Source: Acidimicrobiales bacterium | Lineage (GTDB): Bacteria; Actinomycetota; Acidimicrobiia; Acidimicrobiales; Aldehydirespiratoraceae | Assembly (NCBI GenBank): GCA_040219515.1 | Contig: JAVJSI010000012.1 | Span: 186,001-250,000, forward strand | Length of the DNA: 64,000 nucleotides | Reading direction: 5' to 3' | Program-made: the position numbers and the translations under genes | Part shown: piece by piece, positions 16,310-24,477 of the stretch | Numbering within the stretch: position 1 is the first letter of the stretch | Layout: each line of letters begins with the position of its first letter | Notes under the pieces: generated by a model | The model's database searches: none | Told to the model about the DNA's origin: nothing | The model's input: only the letters and a program-made list of their open reading frames with translations

Positions 16310-16941
16310 TGCCTCCAGTACTGGTCGCCGGGCCGACCGACGACGCCCGCCGGCTGGCGGAAGCGATCGACGCCGACACGATCTGGTTGCCGGACTCGGC
16401 CGCGACGACCGACTGGGCGCAGGCCGGGGGGTTGGAGGAGTGGCGCGAGACCCACGGTGATGGTCCCCGCCACCACGCCGTGGTCGTCATGGCCGAGTCG
16501 GCCGACATCGAACCTCTCGCTGCCGTCGAACTCGACGGTGACGCGTGGATCCGGCGAACCGAGATGCCGCTCGCCCGATGGGCCGTCGCCCTCGCCGTGG
16601 CCACCCGACGCGTAGCCGACGGCGGCTCGATCGTCGTGGTCGTCGACCAGGCCGCCTCGCTCGACGTCACCGGGTGGGCACCGGAGACGGCGGTCGCCGA
16701 TGCCGTCGAGGCCTTGGTGCGATCGCTGGCCAAGTCGGAGGGCGCCCGGGGAGTGCGGGTCAATCTGGTGACTTCGCCTCGCCGTCTCGTGTCGGCGCCG
16801 GTGTCACCGCCTCCACCCCTCTCGACGTTTCCGGGCACGCTCGACGATGTGATCTCGGCGGTGGCGGCGATCCTCGCCGGCGATGTCGCGATCGTGACCG
16901 GCGCGGTGGTCCACGTCGACGCAGGACGGGCCTACCGATGA
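16306..16941 (+). CDS. SDR-like protein lacking catalytic and cofactor motifs
   Basis: 211 residues from the double ATG at 16306. The second half still reads as an SDR: GGSIVVVVDQAASL where the serine strand should be, then VADAVEALVRSLAKSEGARGVRVNLV and GDVAIVTGAVVHVDAG. It has no TGxxxGxG loop (MPPVLVAGPTDDARRLAEAI instead) and the YxxxK site reads TAVADAVEA. The frame is intact and overlaps both neighbours, so it is probably a maintained non-catalytic subunit or scaffold rather than a decayed gene; that is inference. Confidence 0.65.
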   Translation: MMPPVLVAGPTDDARRLAEAIDADTIWLPDSAATTDWAQAGGLEEWRETHGDGPRHHAVVVMAESADIEPLAAVELDGDAWIRRTEMPLARWAVALAVATRRVADGGSIVVVVDQAASLDVTGWAPETAVADAVEALVRSLAKSEGARGVRVNLVTSPRRLVSAPVSPPPPLSTFPGTLDDVISAVAAILAGDVAIVTGAVVHVDAGRAYR

Positions 16942-17690
16942 GTCACGTCGTGGTGGTCACCGGCGCATCGGGTGGAGTCGGACGGGGTATCGCGCTCGCC
17001 TGCGGCGAAGCGGGATGGACGGTGTGGGTCGCGGCCCGGCGCGAAGAGGCCGGCAGCGCGGTCGCTCGCGAGATCGACGCGGTCGGTGGTGTCGGCCGCT
17101 TTGTGGAGTGCGACGCCGGTAGCGAAGCGTCGGTCACCGCGGCGATCGCCGCCGTCATCGAAACCGACGGACGGCTCGACGGGCTGGTACACAACGCCAC
17201 GAGCGGCTTGTCACCGAGACCGGTGCGCCTCGACGAGCTGACCATGGCGGACTGGCAGGACCACATCGCGGTGTCCCTTCGGGGTTCGTGGCTGTTGGCC
17301 CGCTCCGCGCATCCGTACCTCGCCGAATCGGAAGGGGCCTATCTGCTTCTCACCAGCGAAGCGGGATTCGAGGGTAAAGCCAGGCTCGCGCCGTATGCCG
17401 CAGTGAAAGCTGCGCAGCGCGGCTTCGCTCGTTCACTCGTGCGCGAGTGGGGCCCCGACGGAATCCGCGTCAACTGTCTGGCCCCGCTCGCGATGACCCC
17501 GGCCATGGAGAAGGCGTTCGATCTCGATCCGGCCATGGAGGCTCGCGTCACCGAACGCATCCCGCTCGGCCGCGTGGGCGACCCCACCGGTGACATCGGC
17601 CCGGTCGCCCGTTTCCTGCTGTCACCGGACTCGCGCTACCTGACCGGCAACACGCTGATGGTCGACGGCGGGAGCTGCCCGATCAGCTGA
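16938..17690 (+). CDS. short-chain dehydrogenase/reductase
   Basis: 250 residues from ATG 16938. TGASGGVGRGIAL cofactor loop, HNATSG in place of NNAG, TSEAGFEGKARLAPYAAVKAA with the serine and the YxxxK pair, and YLTGNTLMVDGG at the end. Last of the four coupled SDR genes; it ends 8 bp inside the convergent aldolase gene. Probably an NADP-dependent reductase of the catabolic island. Confidence 0.83.
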   Translation: MSHVVVVTGASGGVGRGIALACGEAGWTVWVAARREEAGSAVAREIDAVGGVGRFVECDAGSEASVTAAIAAVIETDGRLDGLVHNATSGLSPRPVRLDELTMADWQDHIAVSLRGSWLLARSAHPYLAESEGAYLLLTSEAGFEGKARLAPYAAVKAAQRGFARSLVREWGPDGIRVNCLAPLAMTPAMEKAFDLDPAMEARVTERIPLGRVGDPTGDIGPVARFLLSPDSRYLTGNTLMVDGGSCPIS

Positions 17691-18411
17691 GCTGTCGCGC
17701 GGCTCGGTCGTCGAGCCAGTCGAAGAGATCGGGATCGGAGCGCCGGATGCGTTCCATGTTGGCCGCCCACATCTGGGGCAGGAAGTGGCGGCGGTACATC
17801 TCTTTGCCTGCGACGACCTCGGCTTCCAGGATCTCGGTCCCGCCGGCGGCCTCGCATTCGAGGTGGTAGCGCGCCGCGGCTTCGAGGGCGATCGCCTCGA
17901 TCGTTGCGTTCTCGAGCGAGTCCGACGCGATGATCGCACCGTGGTTCTTCATCAGGACCACCCGCTTGTCGCCCAGGGCATCGACGACCGAGAGATGCGA
18001 CTTCACGCCGTCGTCGAAATAGGTGGCTTGCTCGTCGTGGAAGAGCACGGACATGACGTTGTACATCCCCACGGTCCTCGAGGTCGACGACAACACCGAG
18101 AGATAGTGCGAGTGGAGGTGGATGATCGCGTTGACGTCGGGCCGTTCCTCGTAGATCCGCGCGTGGAAGTTGACCGCAGGCGACATCGCGAGTTCGCCTT
18201 CCACCGGCGCGAGATCGAAGCCGAGCAGGGCCACTCGGTCGGGCAGCGTGGTGTCGAAGTACTCGAACCCGGTCACCCAGAACGTCTCGTCCCGCTCGGT
18301 GTTGCGGGCGCTGACATGGCCGCCCACGTTGGACTCGCATCCTTCGCGGGCGAGCATCCGGCGCGCCGCGGCGATCCGGAATCGGATGTCGGACTCGTCG
18401 GTGATCTCCAC
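17683..18411 (-). CDS. class II aldolase/adducin-family protein
   Basis: 242 residues. Conserved elements are the zinc ligands in AIIHLHSHY, the third histidine in LMKNHGAIIA, and NVGGHVSARN near the N terminus. Members are zinc-dependent aldolases or epimerases (fuculose-1-phosphate aldolase type); those in degradation clusters often decarboxylate or cleave aromatic or steroid intermediates. The start lies 3 bp after the amidohydrolase stop, so the two form an operon. Confidence 0.82.
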   Translation of the reverse strand: MEITDESDIRFRIAAARRMLAREGCESNVGGHVSARNTERDETFWVTGFEYFDTTLPDRVALLGFDLAPVEGELAMSPAVNFHARIYEERPDVNAIIHLHSHYLSVLSSTSRTVGMYNVMSVLFHDEQATYFDDGVKSHLSVVDALGDKRVVLMKNHGAIIASDSLENATIEAIALEAAARYHLECEAAGGTEILEAEVVAGKEMYRRHFLPQMWAANMERIRRSDPDLFDWLDDRAARQLS

Positions 18412-18414
18412 GGC

Positions 18415-19719
18415 TCAGAACGCCTCGGGATCGGCGACGATCTCGGCCGGCACGGGATGATCGAAGAGCTTCGACGCGTTCTCCCAGGTGAGCTTGCGGA
18501 TGTCGTCGGCGGGGAAGTGGCCCACCTGTTGCCGCAGGATCTCCTGTGTGTCGGGCCAGGTGCCGTCCTGATGCGGATAGTCGGACTCGAGGAGAATGTG
18601 GTCGATCCCGATGCGATGGCGGTGATCGAGTCCGCTGGGGTCATCGATGCCGCAGAACCAGAAGTTGCGGGCGAGCACCTCCCGTGGGGTCAGGTCGATG
18701 CCCTCCCAGGTCCCGTACATCTGTTGGTACTTGCCGACGTGGTCGAGGCGGTCCATCAGCCCGGCCACCCACCCGAGGCCGCCCTCGGAGAGGCAGATCT
18801 TGAGATCGGGAAACCGAACCGGGAGGCGCGAGTAGAGCCAGTCGACGGCGGCGAACATCGCCCAGCCGAAGAACAGCACGCCGATCGTGTCGGAGGGTGC
18901 ATCCGAAGAGGTGGTCGGGGCCGTCGATGAGGAGCCGACATGCAGACACACGACCGTGCCGGTGTCGGCGCACGCCTCGAGGAACGGATCCCAGTGGCCG
19001 GTGTGCAGCGACGGCAGCCCGAGTCGCTCGGGCAGCTCCGGGAACGTCACCGCGCGGAACCCGCGAGCCGCGTTGACTCGGATCTCGGCCGCGCCGGCCA
19101 CGGGATCGAGGAGCCAGGGAACCTGGCAGGCGATGATGCGGCCGGGATGCGTCCCCGCCCACTCCTCGAGGTGCCAGTCGTTCGCCGCTCGGACCACGGC
19201 GAGGGCGAGGTCCGGGTCGCTGACGCCGAGCTGGTAGCGCTGACCGGCGAACCCCGCGAGCGACGAAGGGAAGTTGAGCGACGCATAGACACCGTTGAGA
19301 TCCATGTCGTGCACCCGAGCGTCGATGTCCCACGCGCCGCGCCGCATCTCGTCGAAGCGGGCGGGCTCGAACGACAGCTCCTCGATCGGACGTCCGACGA
19401 CCGCGTTCAGGCCCACCTTGTAGTGGCGGTTGTCGTCGTAGAGCCAGTACTCCATGCCGTCGTCATCGACGGCGAGTCGAGGCGCCCGCTCGACATGTGC
19501 GGCCGGAATGCGGCCCTCGAACATGTGAGGTGGTTCCACCAGGTGGTCGTCGACCGAGATGAGGGTGCACCAGCGAGGCCGACGGGGCGGATCGGGCAGG
19601 AACGTGGCCGTCGTCGGACGCCCTTCTCGGGCGGCCTTGGTGGCAAAGAACCCTGGCTTCGACTCGAGGTCGTCGAACGTGATTCCCGCGCCGCTGGTCG
19701 GATCGTGATCGGGGTCCAT
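18415..19719 (-). CDS. amidohydrolase-2 (TIM-barrel metal-dependent hydrolase)
   Basis: 434 residues from ATG 19719 (MDPDHDPTSGAG); a further ATG 12 codons upstream is possible. ISVDDHLVEPPHMFEGRIP has the DxH form of the first metal motif, TVVCLHVGSS and HILLESDYPHQDGTWP supply the later histidines and the barrel aspartate. Related to 2-amino-3-carboxymuconate semialdehyde decarboxylase-type enzymes. Followed immediately by the class II aldolase. Confidence 0.8.
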   Translation of the reverse strand: MDPDHDPTSGAGITFDDLESKPGFFATKAAREGRPTTATFLPDPPRRPRWCTLISVDDHLVEPPHMFEGRIPAAHVERAPRLAVDDDGMEYWLYDDNRHYKVGLNAVVGRPIEELSFEPARFDEMRRGAWDIDARVHDMDLNGVYASLNFPSSLAGFAGQRYQLGVSDPDLALAVVRAANDWHLEEWAGTHPGRIIACQVPWLLDPVAGAAEIRVNAARGFRAVTFPELPERLGLPSLHTGHWDPFLEACADTGTVVCLHVGSSSTAPTTSSDAPSDTIGVLFFGWAMFAAVDWLYSRLPVRFPDLKICLSEGGLGWVAGLMDRLDHVGKYQQMYGTWEGIDLTPREVLARNFWFCGIDDPSGLDHRHRIGIDHILLESDYPHQDGTWPDTQEILRQQVGHFPADDIRKLTWENASKLFDHPVPAEIVADPEAF

Positions 19720-19777
19720 GGTGCATTCTCGCGCCGTCGAGAAGACGCCAACCAATCACGGCGACGACAGCAATGCG

Positions 19778-20167
19778 TCAGCTCGCGGCGGCCATCAGCT
19801 GCTGCAGGGCCTGTTCGCACTCGCGGCACGCAGCGGCGCAGGAGGTACAGCACTCGTGGTCGTGTCCTTCGCACTCGACGGCGCATTCGCGACAGGCGTG
19901 GATGCAGGCGTTCACCAGCGCGGCCCAGGCGTCGCCCGACGGGGCCGGGCGCGCCAGAACGCTTGCCGTCGCCTGACAGATGACGGCACAGTCCAGGCAG
20001 GTCCGGATGCAGTCGCGCATGGCGTTGGCGTCGCGGGCCAGGTCGCTGTCGGCGCACACGTTGCAGAGCGTGGCGCAGGCCTGGCATGCCTCGATGGCAC
20101 GCAGCAACTCGGCGAAGTCGAACGTGTCGCGGGCGGGGTGATCGGCAAGCGCGTCTGCGAGGGCCAT
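19778..20167 (-). CDS. four-helix-bundle copper-storage protein (Csp/DUF326)
   Basis: 129 residues with 17 cysteines in four amphipathic helices: ACQACATLCNVC, CIRTCLDCAVIC, CIHACRECAVEC and CCTSCAAACREC. This Cys-lined bundle is the Csp family, which binds many Cu(I) ions. No signal peptide is present, so it is the cytosolic Csp3-like form. Start ATG 20167 has GGAAGGATTCC upstream. No copper pump or sensor gene is adjacent in this window. The 95-bp gap upstream (to 20263) shows nothing else I recognise. Confidence 0.85.
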   Translation of the reverse strand: MALADALADHPARDTFDFAELLRAIEACQACATLCNVCADSDLARDANAMRDCIRTCLDCAVICQATASVLARPAPSGDAWAALVNACIHACRECAVECEGHDHECCTSCAAACRECEQALQQLMAAAS

Positions 20168-20262
20168 GGTGGAATCCTTCCGAAGGGGGCTCCAGGGGCC
20201 TTCCCGGGCCGAGGCTCGCCGAAACACGGCTTCGGCCGGCGGGCGCGGCGGCCCGGCATCAC

Positions 20263-21072
20263 TCAGCGGTTGAAGAAGGCCGCGAGCATGCCGAGTTCGG
20301 TGGGTGCGCCGGGCAGGGCATCGGCCACGTCGCCTCTTCCTGCGAGGGCGTCGATCGTCTCGGTCAGGACGCCGCAGATCGCCGGCGCGTCGTCGGAGAT
20401 CTCCGCGCTGACCAGGGAACCGGCCTCGTTCGTCGCCTCGATGGTGTGTCGTCCGAGACCCCGGAGCTGCACGGTGGCGACGACCGACCGACCGGTCGAC
20501 CTCGATGGCACGAGCGCCATCAGCAGGCCGTAGAGCCCGACGACGCGTTCCTCCGCTTCCGAGGAAACCGCCGGCAGACCGAGTGGCAGCAACACGTCGC
20601 GCTCGTGGATCCACGAATCCCACAACAGATGTGCGACGTTCACGGTCCAGTGGGCGGTGCCGTACACCGTGGACTCGTGGGCCGTGTCACCGGCCGCCCA
20701 TCGCTCGCCGACCCGGTCCCGATACGTCGACGCGGCGGAGGAGAAGCGCTCGATCGTGCGCTCCGGTGAGTCGTGGTCCGATGCGGCCAACCATTCGTCG
20801 GGGGTCGACCGTGGATCGAAACGCGGCTCGCCCTGCGAGCGGTCGACCGTCACGATCCCGGCCCCGCGGTCGAGCGCGTCCGCGAGGTGGCGAACGGTCT
20901 GGTGCACCGTCCACTCGGGGTTGCGCGATGGATGATCCCACTGCTCCCGGGTGAACGTGCGCCAGGTTTCGACGAGCCGCTGATGGTGATCCGTCAGAAC
21001 TGCGGTCAGCCGGTCGTGACCGAGCACCACGCCGTCCGTCGTCGAGATTCGCCAATGCCACCCGTCGCTCAT
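20263..21072 (-). CDS. maleylpyruvate-isomerase N-terminal (DinB-like) family protein
   Basis: 269 residues from ATG 21072. HHQRLVETWRTFTREQWDHPS and WTVHQTVRHLADALDR (a helix with H, as in DinB/MDMPI metal sites), then HWTVNVAHLLWDSWIHERDVLLPLG, are typical of actinobacterial mycothiol-dependent maleylpyruvate-isomerase N-terminal domains. These proteins are thiol-dependent metalloenzymes of mostly unknown substrate. A start 51 codons upstream is possible, but those residues are Arg/Pro-rich and look non-coding. Confidence 0.72.
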   Translation of the reverse strand: MSDGWHWRISTTDGVVLGHDRLTAVLTDHHQRLVETWRTFTREQWDHPSRNPEWTVHQTVRHLADALDRGAGIVTVDRSQGEPRFDPRSTPDEWLAASDHDSPERTIERFSSAASTYRDRVGERWAAGDTAHESTVYGTAHWTVNVAHLLWDSWIHERDVLLPLGLPAVSSEAEERVVGLYGLLMALVPSRSTGRSVVATVQLRGLGRHTIEATNEAGSLVSAEISDDAPAICGVLTETIDALAGRGDVADALPGAPTELGMLAAFFNR

Positions 21073-21244
21073 GGCAATGGCTGCGCCTTCCCCGGGCTCT
21101 GGTGGACGGCGATGGCGAGGGCCGTGAAGACCTCGTCGATCCGGTTTCCACGCATAGGCATGTAGCCAAGTATGCGCCATCTCGTTACTTGGGTAGCACC
21201 TGATCATCGGCTGGAACTCCGCCACCGAACCGTCGTAGTGGTCG

Positions 21245-21270
21245 CCTCACGCGTCCGCGGACGCGTGAGG
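21245..21270. repeat. 26-bp perfect palindrome
   Basis: A self-complementary 26-mer centred on GCGTCCGCGGACGC, in the 327-bp gap between the MDMPI-like gene and the DUF222 remnant. Its 16-bp core recurs at 21498-21513 inside the remnant. It could be a protein-binding site or a cruciform. The rest of the gap holds no gene, only a TTGACA at 21378 that may belong to the former promoter of the remnant. Confidence 0.7.
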
Positions 21271-21410
21271 GTGTGGTTCGGCGTTGGGTGTCACACCCCT
21301 GCTCATGCTGAGTCGAGCGGAGCTCGACCGACCCTCTCCGCCTCCCGGTTCCGAGCAAGCTCCTGGGTGGTCCCGTTGACAACGACTCTTCGTTTCAAGG
21401 AGACCCGCCC

Positions 21411-21969
21411 ATGTCCGCACCAGTGTCCGTCCTCGACGCAGGCCGACTCATGCCAGTGGGTCCTTGCCGGGTCTCCCAGCGCCGCGCACCATCTCCCCGC
21501 GTCCGCGGACGCGTTCAACGGAGGCGACCTGTCCTCGTCGAAGGTGCGCACCCTGACCCGTGTCGCGACACCCGACAACGAACACGAACTCCTGGCCATC
21601 GCCGCCGACCTACCCGCCCCAGACCTACCCGCCGCAGACCTGGGTCGGGCCCTCGCCGCATGGATCAACCGCACGGCCGAGCCCGAAGAACTCGACGCTC
21701 ATCAGCAGCGCCGCCGCTCGATCACCCAACGGGTCGAACCCGACGGCCGACGCGTGGCCCACCCTCGCCCAACAAAGAGTCGACGCCCTCCAACGGCTCA
21801 TGCGCAACGGCACCGGCGACACGCTGACCGAACTGGTCATCCACGTCCGCGGCGACGGCTGCACCCTCGACAACGGCACCCCCATCCCCGACACGATCGG
21901 CGAACGAACCGCGTCAAAGCACGCCGTCGGCGTCGTGCTCGACATCGCCACAACCGAACGCGTCGATGA
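21411..21969 (+). pseudogene. DUF222/HNH-endonuclease family remnant, frameshifted and truncated
   Basis: Frame 1 (about 21440-21720) reads QWVLAGSPSAAHHLPASADAF, then SSSKVRTLTRVATPDNEHEL, the SYSKVRALTRVATP signature of actinobacterial DUF222 proteins. After a frame change near 21720-21760, frame 2 reads LAQQRVDALQRLM and ELVIHVRGDGCTLDNGTPIP, which belong further along the same family. The central part between them is shortened and the C-terminal HNH domain (CxxP...HH) is missing; the next gene starts opposite at 21973. The likely original start is ATG 21411, preceded by AAGGAGA, but it is out of frame with the rest. These genes are multicopy and often decay. Confidence 0.7.
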
Positions 21970-21972
21970 GCC

Positions 21973-24276
21973 TCAGTCGTCCGTGAGGGCGTCGACCAGC
22001 TTCTGGAGCTGCTCGCCGATCCATCGCCCGATGTATTCGGTGGATCCGCAGGCGTCAGGGCAGTCCAAGTCGAACTCGAAGGGCTCGATCTCGGGTTCGT
22101 CGTCTCGCTCGTCGCAGTCGTCAGGGTCGTCCACGACGTCGTCGACCCGGATCGACGCGGTCGCAGACCCGGTCGCCGTCGCCACGACGAGTGACCGGTC
22201 GTTGATCCGGTCGGGGGGGTCGGTGGTCCAATCCCCGGGCTGTCCGCTCGTCCCCTCACGCCACGACAGGAGCGTGTCGCCGTCGAGGATCCACTCGACA
22301 CAGGCCCACATGCCGTCGTCGACGCGGAGATCGACGCGGGTGACGCCCATCGGTTCGAGGAACTCCTGTCGCTCGGCAGGTGAGGTGATGACGAAGTCGT
22401 GGTCGTCGAACGGACCGCCGCCGTAGGGACGGCCGAGCGAGTCGGGCAGCTGGTCATCCGACGCCTGGATCGCGAAGTCGTGCAGGAGGAGGTCCATCCC
22501 TGCGATCCCCGCGAGATGGGCGTCGACTCCGCCGGACCGGGGGGCGCTGCGGATGAGTTCGACGATCCCGGTGGGCAGGAGGACGTCGTGCATGGAGAGG
22601 AACAGCAGGGCGTTGTTGCGCTTTCGGTGCCCGGGGGTGGTCACGAGCTCCTCGGCCGTGAAGTCGGCCGAGAAGCCGTCCTCGAGGCCGCCGTCGGGCA
22701 CCGCGACCTCGCTGAGGTAGTAGAAGAGAGCCGGGGCCCACCACGGTTCCTGCCCCGAATCCTGCGGGAACTCGTTGACGGCGAAGCAGCGGGCCATCTC
22801 GAAGGCGATCCACTGTCGCAGCGCCGCATCCGAGGTCGTGGTCGGCTGCGCCCAGACGACGACGTTGCACCAGTCACGCTCTTCCTCGTCGTCGAATATG
22901 GAGAGGACCTCGACATTGCCCTTGAAGGGGCTGATCGCCACGCGGATCTCCGGAACCACCCCGACCGGCTCCAGCACGGCGGCGGCGTCGGCCACCGCAT
23001 CGACGACGAGGTCGACGAACGGCGCGGTGACGCCGAGGACGGGCACCTCGGTCGGGCTCGGCCCGGCCACCCAGTACTTGCCGGCCGGGATCTGGCCGGA
23101 TCCCTGCTCTGCGTCGTACCAGGCCAGGCAGGCGGCGTCGTGCCAGACGGCACCGTCACCACAGTCGATCTCGGGAACCTCGGGTGTCTCCTGAACCGGC
23201 GCGCTGATCCGGACCAGGCCCCCCGGGGTCGTCGCGGGAAGGGCGACCTCGTCCTCCGCGCCGTCGCCGTTCTCGTCGCCCTCTTCGTCATCGTCGGTGG
23301 GCGTCGGGAGCCGCGGGTCGGTGTCGAGGTAGGCCAGCTCATCGGGGCGGAGCAGCCGGTCGACGAGCTCGTCGACGGCGGCCCGATCGTCGGCCGAGAG
23401 GTCGACCGTGTCGATCCACGCCAGCAACTCGGACACCGAACGGTCGACGACCCCGTCCGGCGCACGCGCGAGGCTGCTCTGGTCGTCGAGGAGGTATTCG
23501 AGCGTGGAGATGATCCCGTCCGCGAGCTCCCAGTCACCGGCGTCCACGCCACCTTCGATGTTGTGCCGGTAGGACCAGGAGCGGCGATCCGGTTCGGTGA
23601 GCTCGTCCGGGGTGACGGTCTCGATCTCGGGCTCGGCGGGGTCGGGCTGACCGCCGGGGACGCGGGCCAGGATGTCGCGGCCCAGGTCGGCGGCGACCGC
23701 TCGGTGGTCGTCCTCGTCCAGATCGGGACGGCCGAGTTCGACGCGAAAGTAGAACCCGCCCTGGTCGATCTGCTTCGCCACGCTCAGCACACCGACCTCT
23801 CCACCACCGTCGGCATCGGCTCCGCCGAACCACAGAGCCACATCGCCGACGTCGGGAACGAGTTCACCCTCCACACCGAGGAGCAGCGCCCCTTCGAGGA
23901 AGTCGGAAGTGGGACCGGGAGAGAGCGTCACGTAGTAGTCCTCGTGGCCCTCGACCCGGTGGGTGCACGTCTCGCCCTGGCTGATCCCCGGCGCGCTGAA
24001 CGGGAAGCCGATCTCCTCCGACTCGAGCGCATCCAGCGCCCGGAGGGCGCCCATCATGAGCCGGCAGTCGATCGGCGGGATGCCGCTGTCGAACCCGGCC
24101 GTCGGGGGCTGCGTGTCGTCCGGCTCCGGGTCGAGAGCGACGGACGGGACCGGGTCGCTCGCGTCGCCGTCGCTGTCACCCAGGGACAGGCCGATCGCGA
24201 TCACGAGGACGAGCGCGACGACCCCGCCGATGATCCACAACGCGGTCTTCGCCGGGATGGCCTCGTTCGCCGCCAT
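21973..24276 (-). CDS. membrane-anchored protein of unknown function with peptidase-like region
   Basis: 767 residues. One N-terminal transmembrane helix (about 12-31, ALWIIGGVVALVLVIAIGLS), an acidic spacer, then a large extracytoplasmic part. Around residues 489-524, WIAFEMARCF and WWAPALFYYLSE are arranged like the HExxH helix and following W-EG-AEY-S segment of gluzincin peptidases, but His and Glu of HExxH are replaced (FEMAR). Cysteines are scattered, suggesting disulfides. I recognise no named family. It may be a pseudo-peptidase that binds peptides or cell-wall material. Monocistronic; tRNA-Gly lies upstream. Confidence 0.6.
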   Translation of the reverse strand: MAANEAIPAKTALWIIGGVVALVLVIAIGLSLGDSDGDASDPVPSVALDPEPDDTQPPTAGFDSGIPPIDCRLMMGALRALDALESEEIGFPFSAPGISQGETCTHRVEGHEDYYVTLSPGPTSDFLEGALLLGVEGELVPDVGDVALWFGGADADGGGEVGVLSVAKQIDQGGFYFRVELGRPDLDEDDHRAVAADLGRDILARVPGGQPDPAEPEIETVTPDELTEPDRRSWSYRHNIEGGVDAGDWELADGIISTLEYLLDDQSSLARAPDGVVDRSVSELLAWIDTVDLSADDRAAVDELVDRLLRPDELAYLDTDPRLPTPTDDDEEGDENGDGAEDEVALPATTPGGLVRISAPVQETPEVPEIDCGDGAVWHDAACLAWYDAEQGSGQIPAGKYWVAGPSPTEVPVLGVTAPFVDLVVDAVADAAAVLEPVGVVPEIRVAISPFKGNVEVLSIFDDEEERDWCNVVVWAQPTTTSDAALRQWIAFEMARCFAVNEFPQDSGQEPWWAPALFYYLSEVAVPDGGLEDGFSADFTAEELVTTPGHRKRNNALLFLSMHDVLLPTGIVELIRSAPRSGGVDAHLAGIAGMDLLLHDFAIQASDDQLPDSLGRPYGGGPFDDHDFVITSPAERQEFLEPMGVTRVDLRVDDGMWACVEWILDGDTLLSWREGTSGQPGDWTTDPPDRINDRSLVVATATGSATASIRVDDVVDDPDDCDERDDEPEIEPFEFDLDCPDACGSTEYIGRWIGEQLQKLVDALTDD

Positions 24277-24360
24277 GCGCCACGATAGCTACCATCCGCA
24301 GGTGTTCGCCCGGGCGGGTGGGAGATGTAACTCCCGTACACCGTTCACCTGGGTAGATGG

Positions 24361-24431
24361 AGCGGGTGACGAGAATCGAACTCGCGTATTCAGCTTGGGA
24401 AGCTGATGTTCTACCATTGAACTACACCCGC
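24361..24431 (-). tRNA. tRNA-Gly (anticodon CCC)
   Basis: A 71-base cloverleaf on the minus strand starting GCGGGTGTAGTTCAATGGTA. Anticodon stem TCAGC/GCTGA with loop TTCCCAA gives CCC. T arm GCGAGTTCGATTCTCGT; acceptor pair GCGGGTG/CACCCGC; discriminator T followed by an encoded CCA at 24358-24360. Reads GGG codons. Confidence 0.93.
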
Positions 24432-24477
24432 GGAGAGCGCTGATCGTAGCGGCTCGGGCGGGAATCGGACAGGCGGG

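Noticed and set aside
16306-16941. SDR pseudogene
   Set aside because: The frame is complete and coupled to both neighbours, so decay is not supported; reported as an intact, motif-less SDR instead.
22399-24288. 629-codon plus-strand frame opposite the 767-residue protein
   Set aside because: The minus-strand product has a membrane anchor and a coherent fold-like pattern; the plus-strand frame is Gly/Arg/Asp-rich and motif-free.
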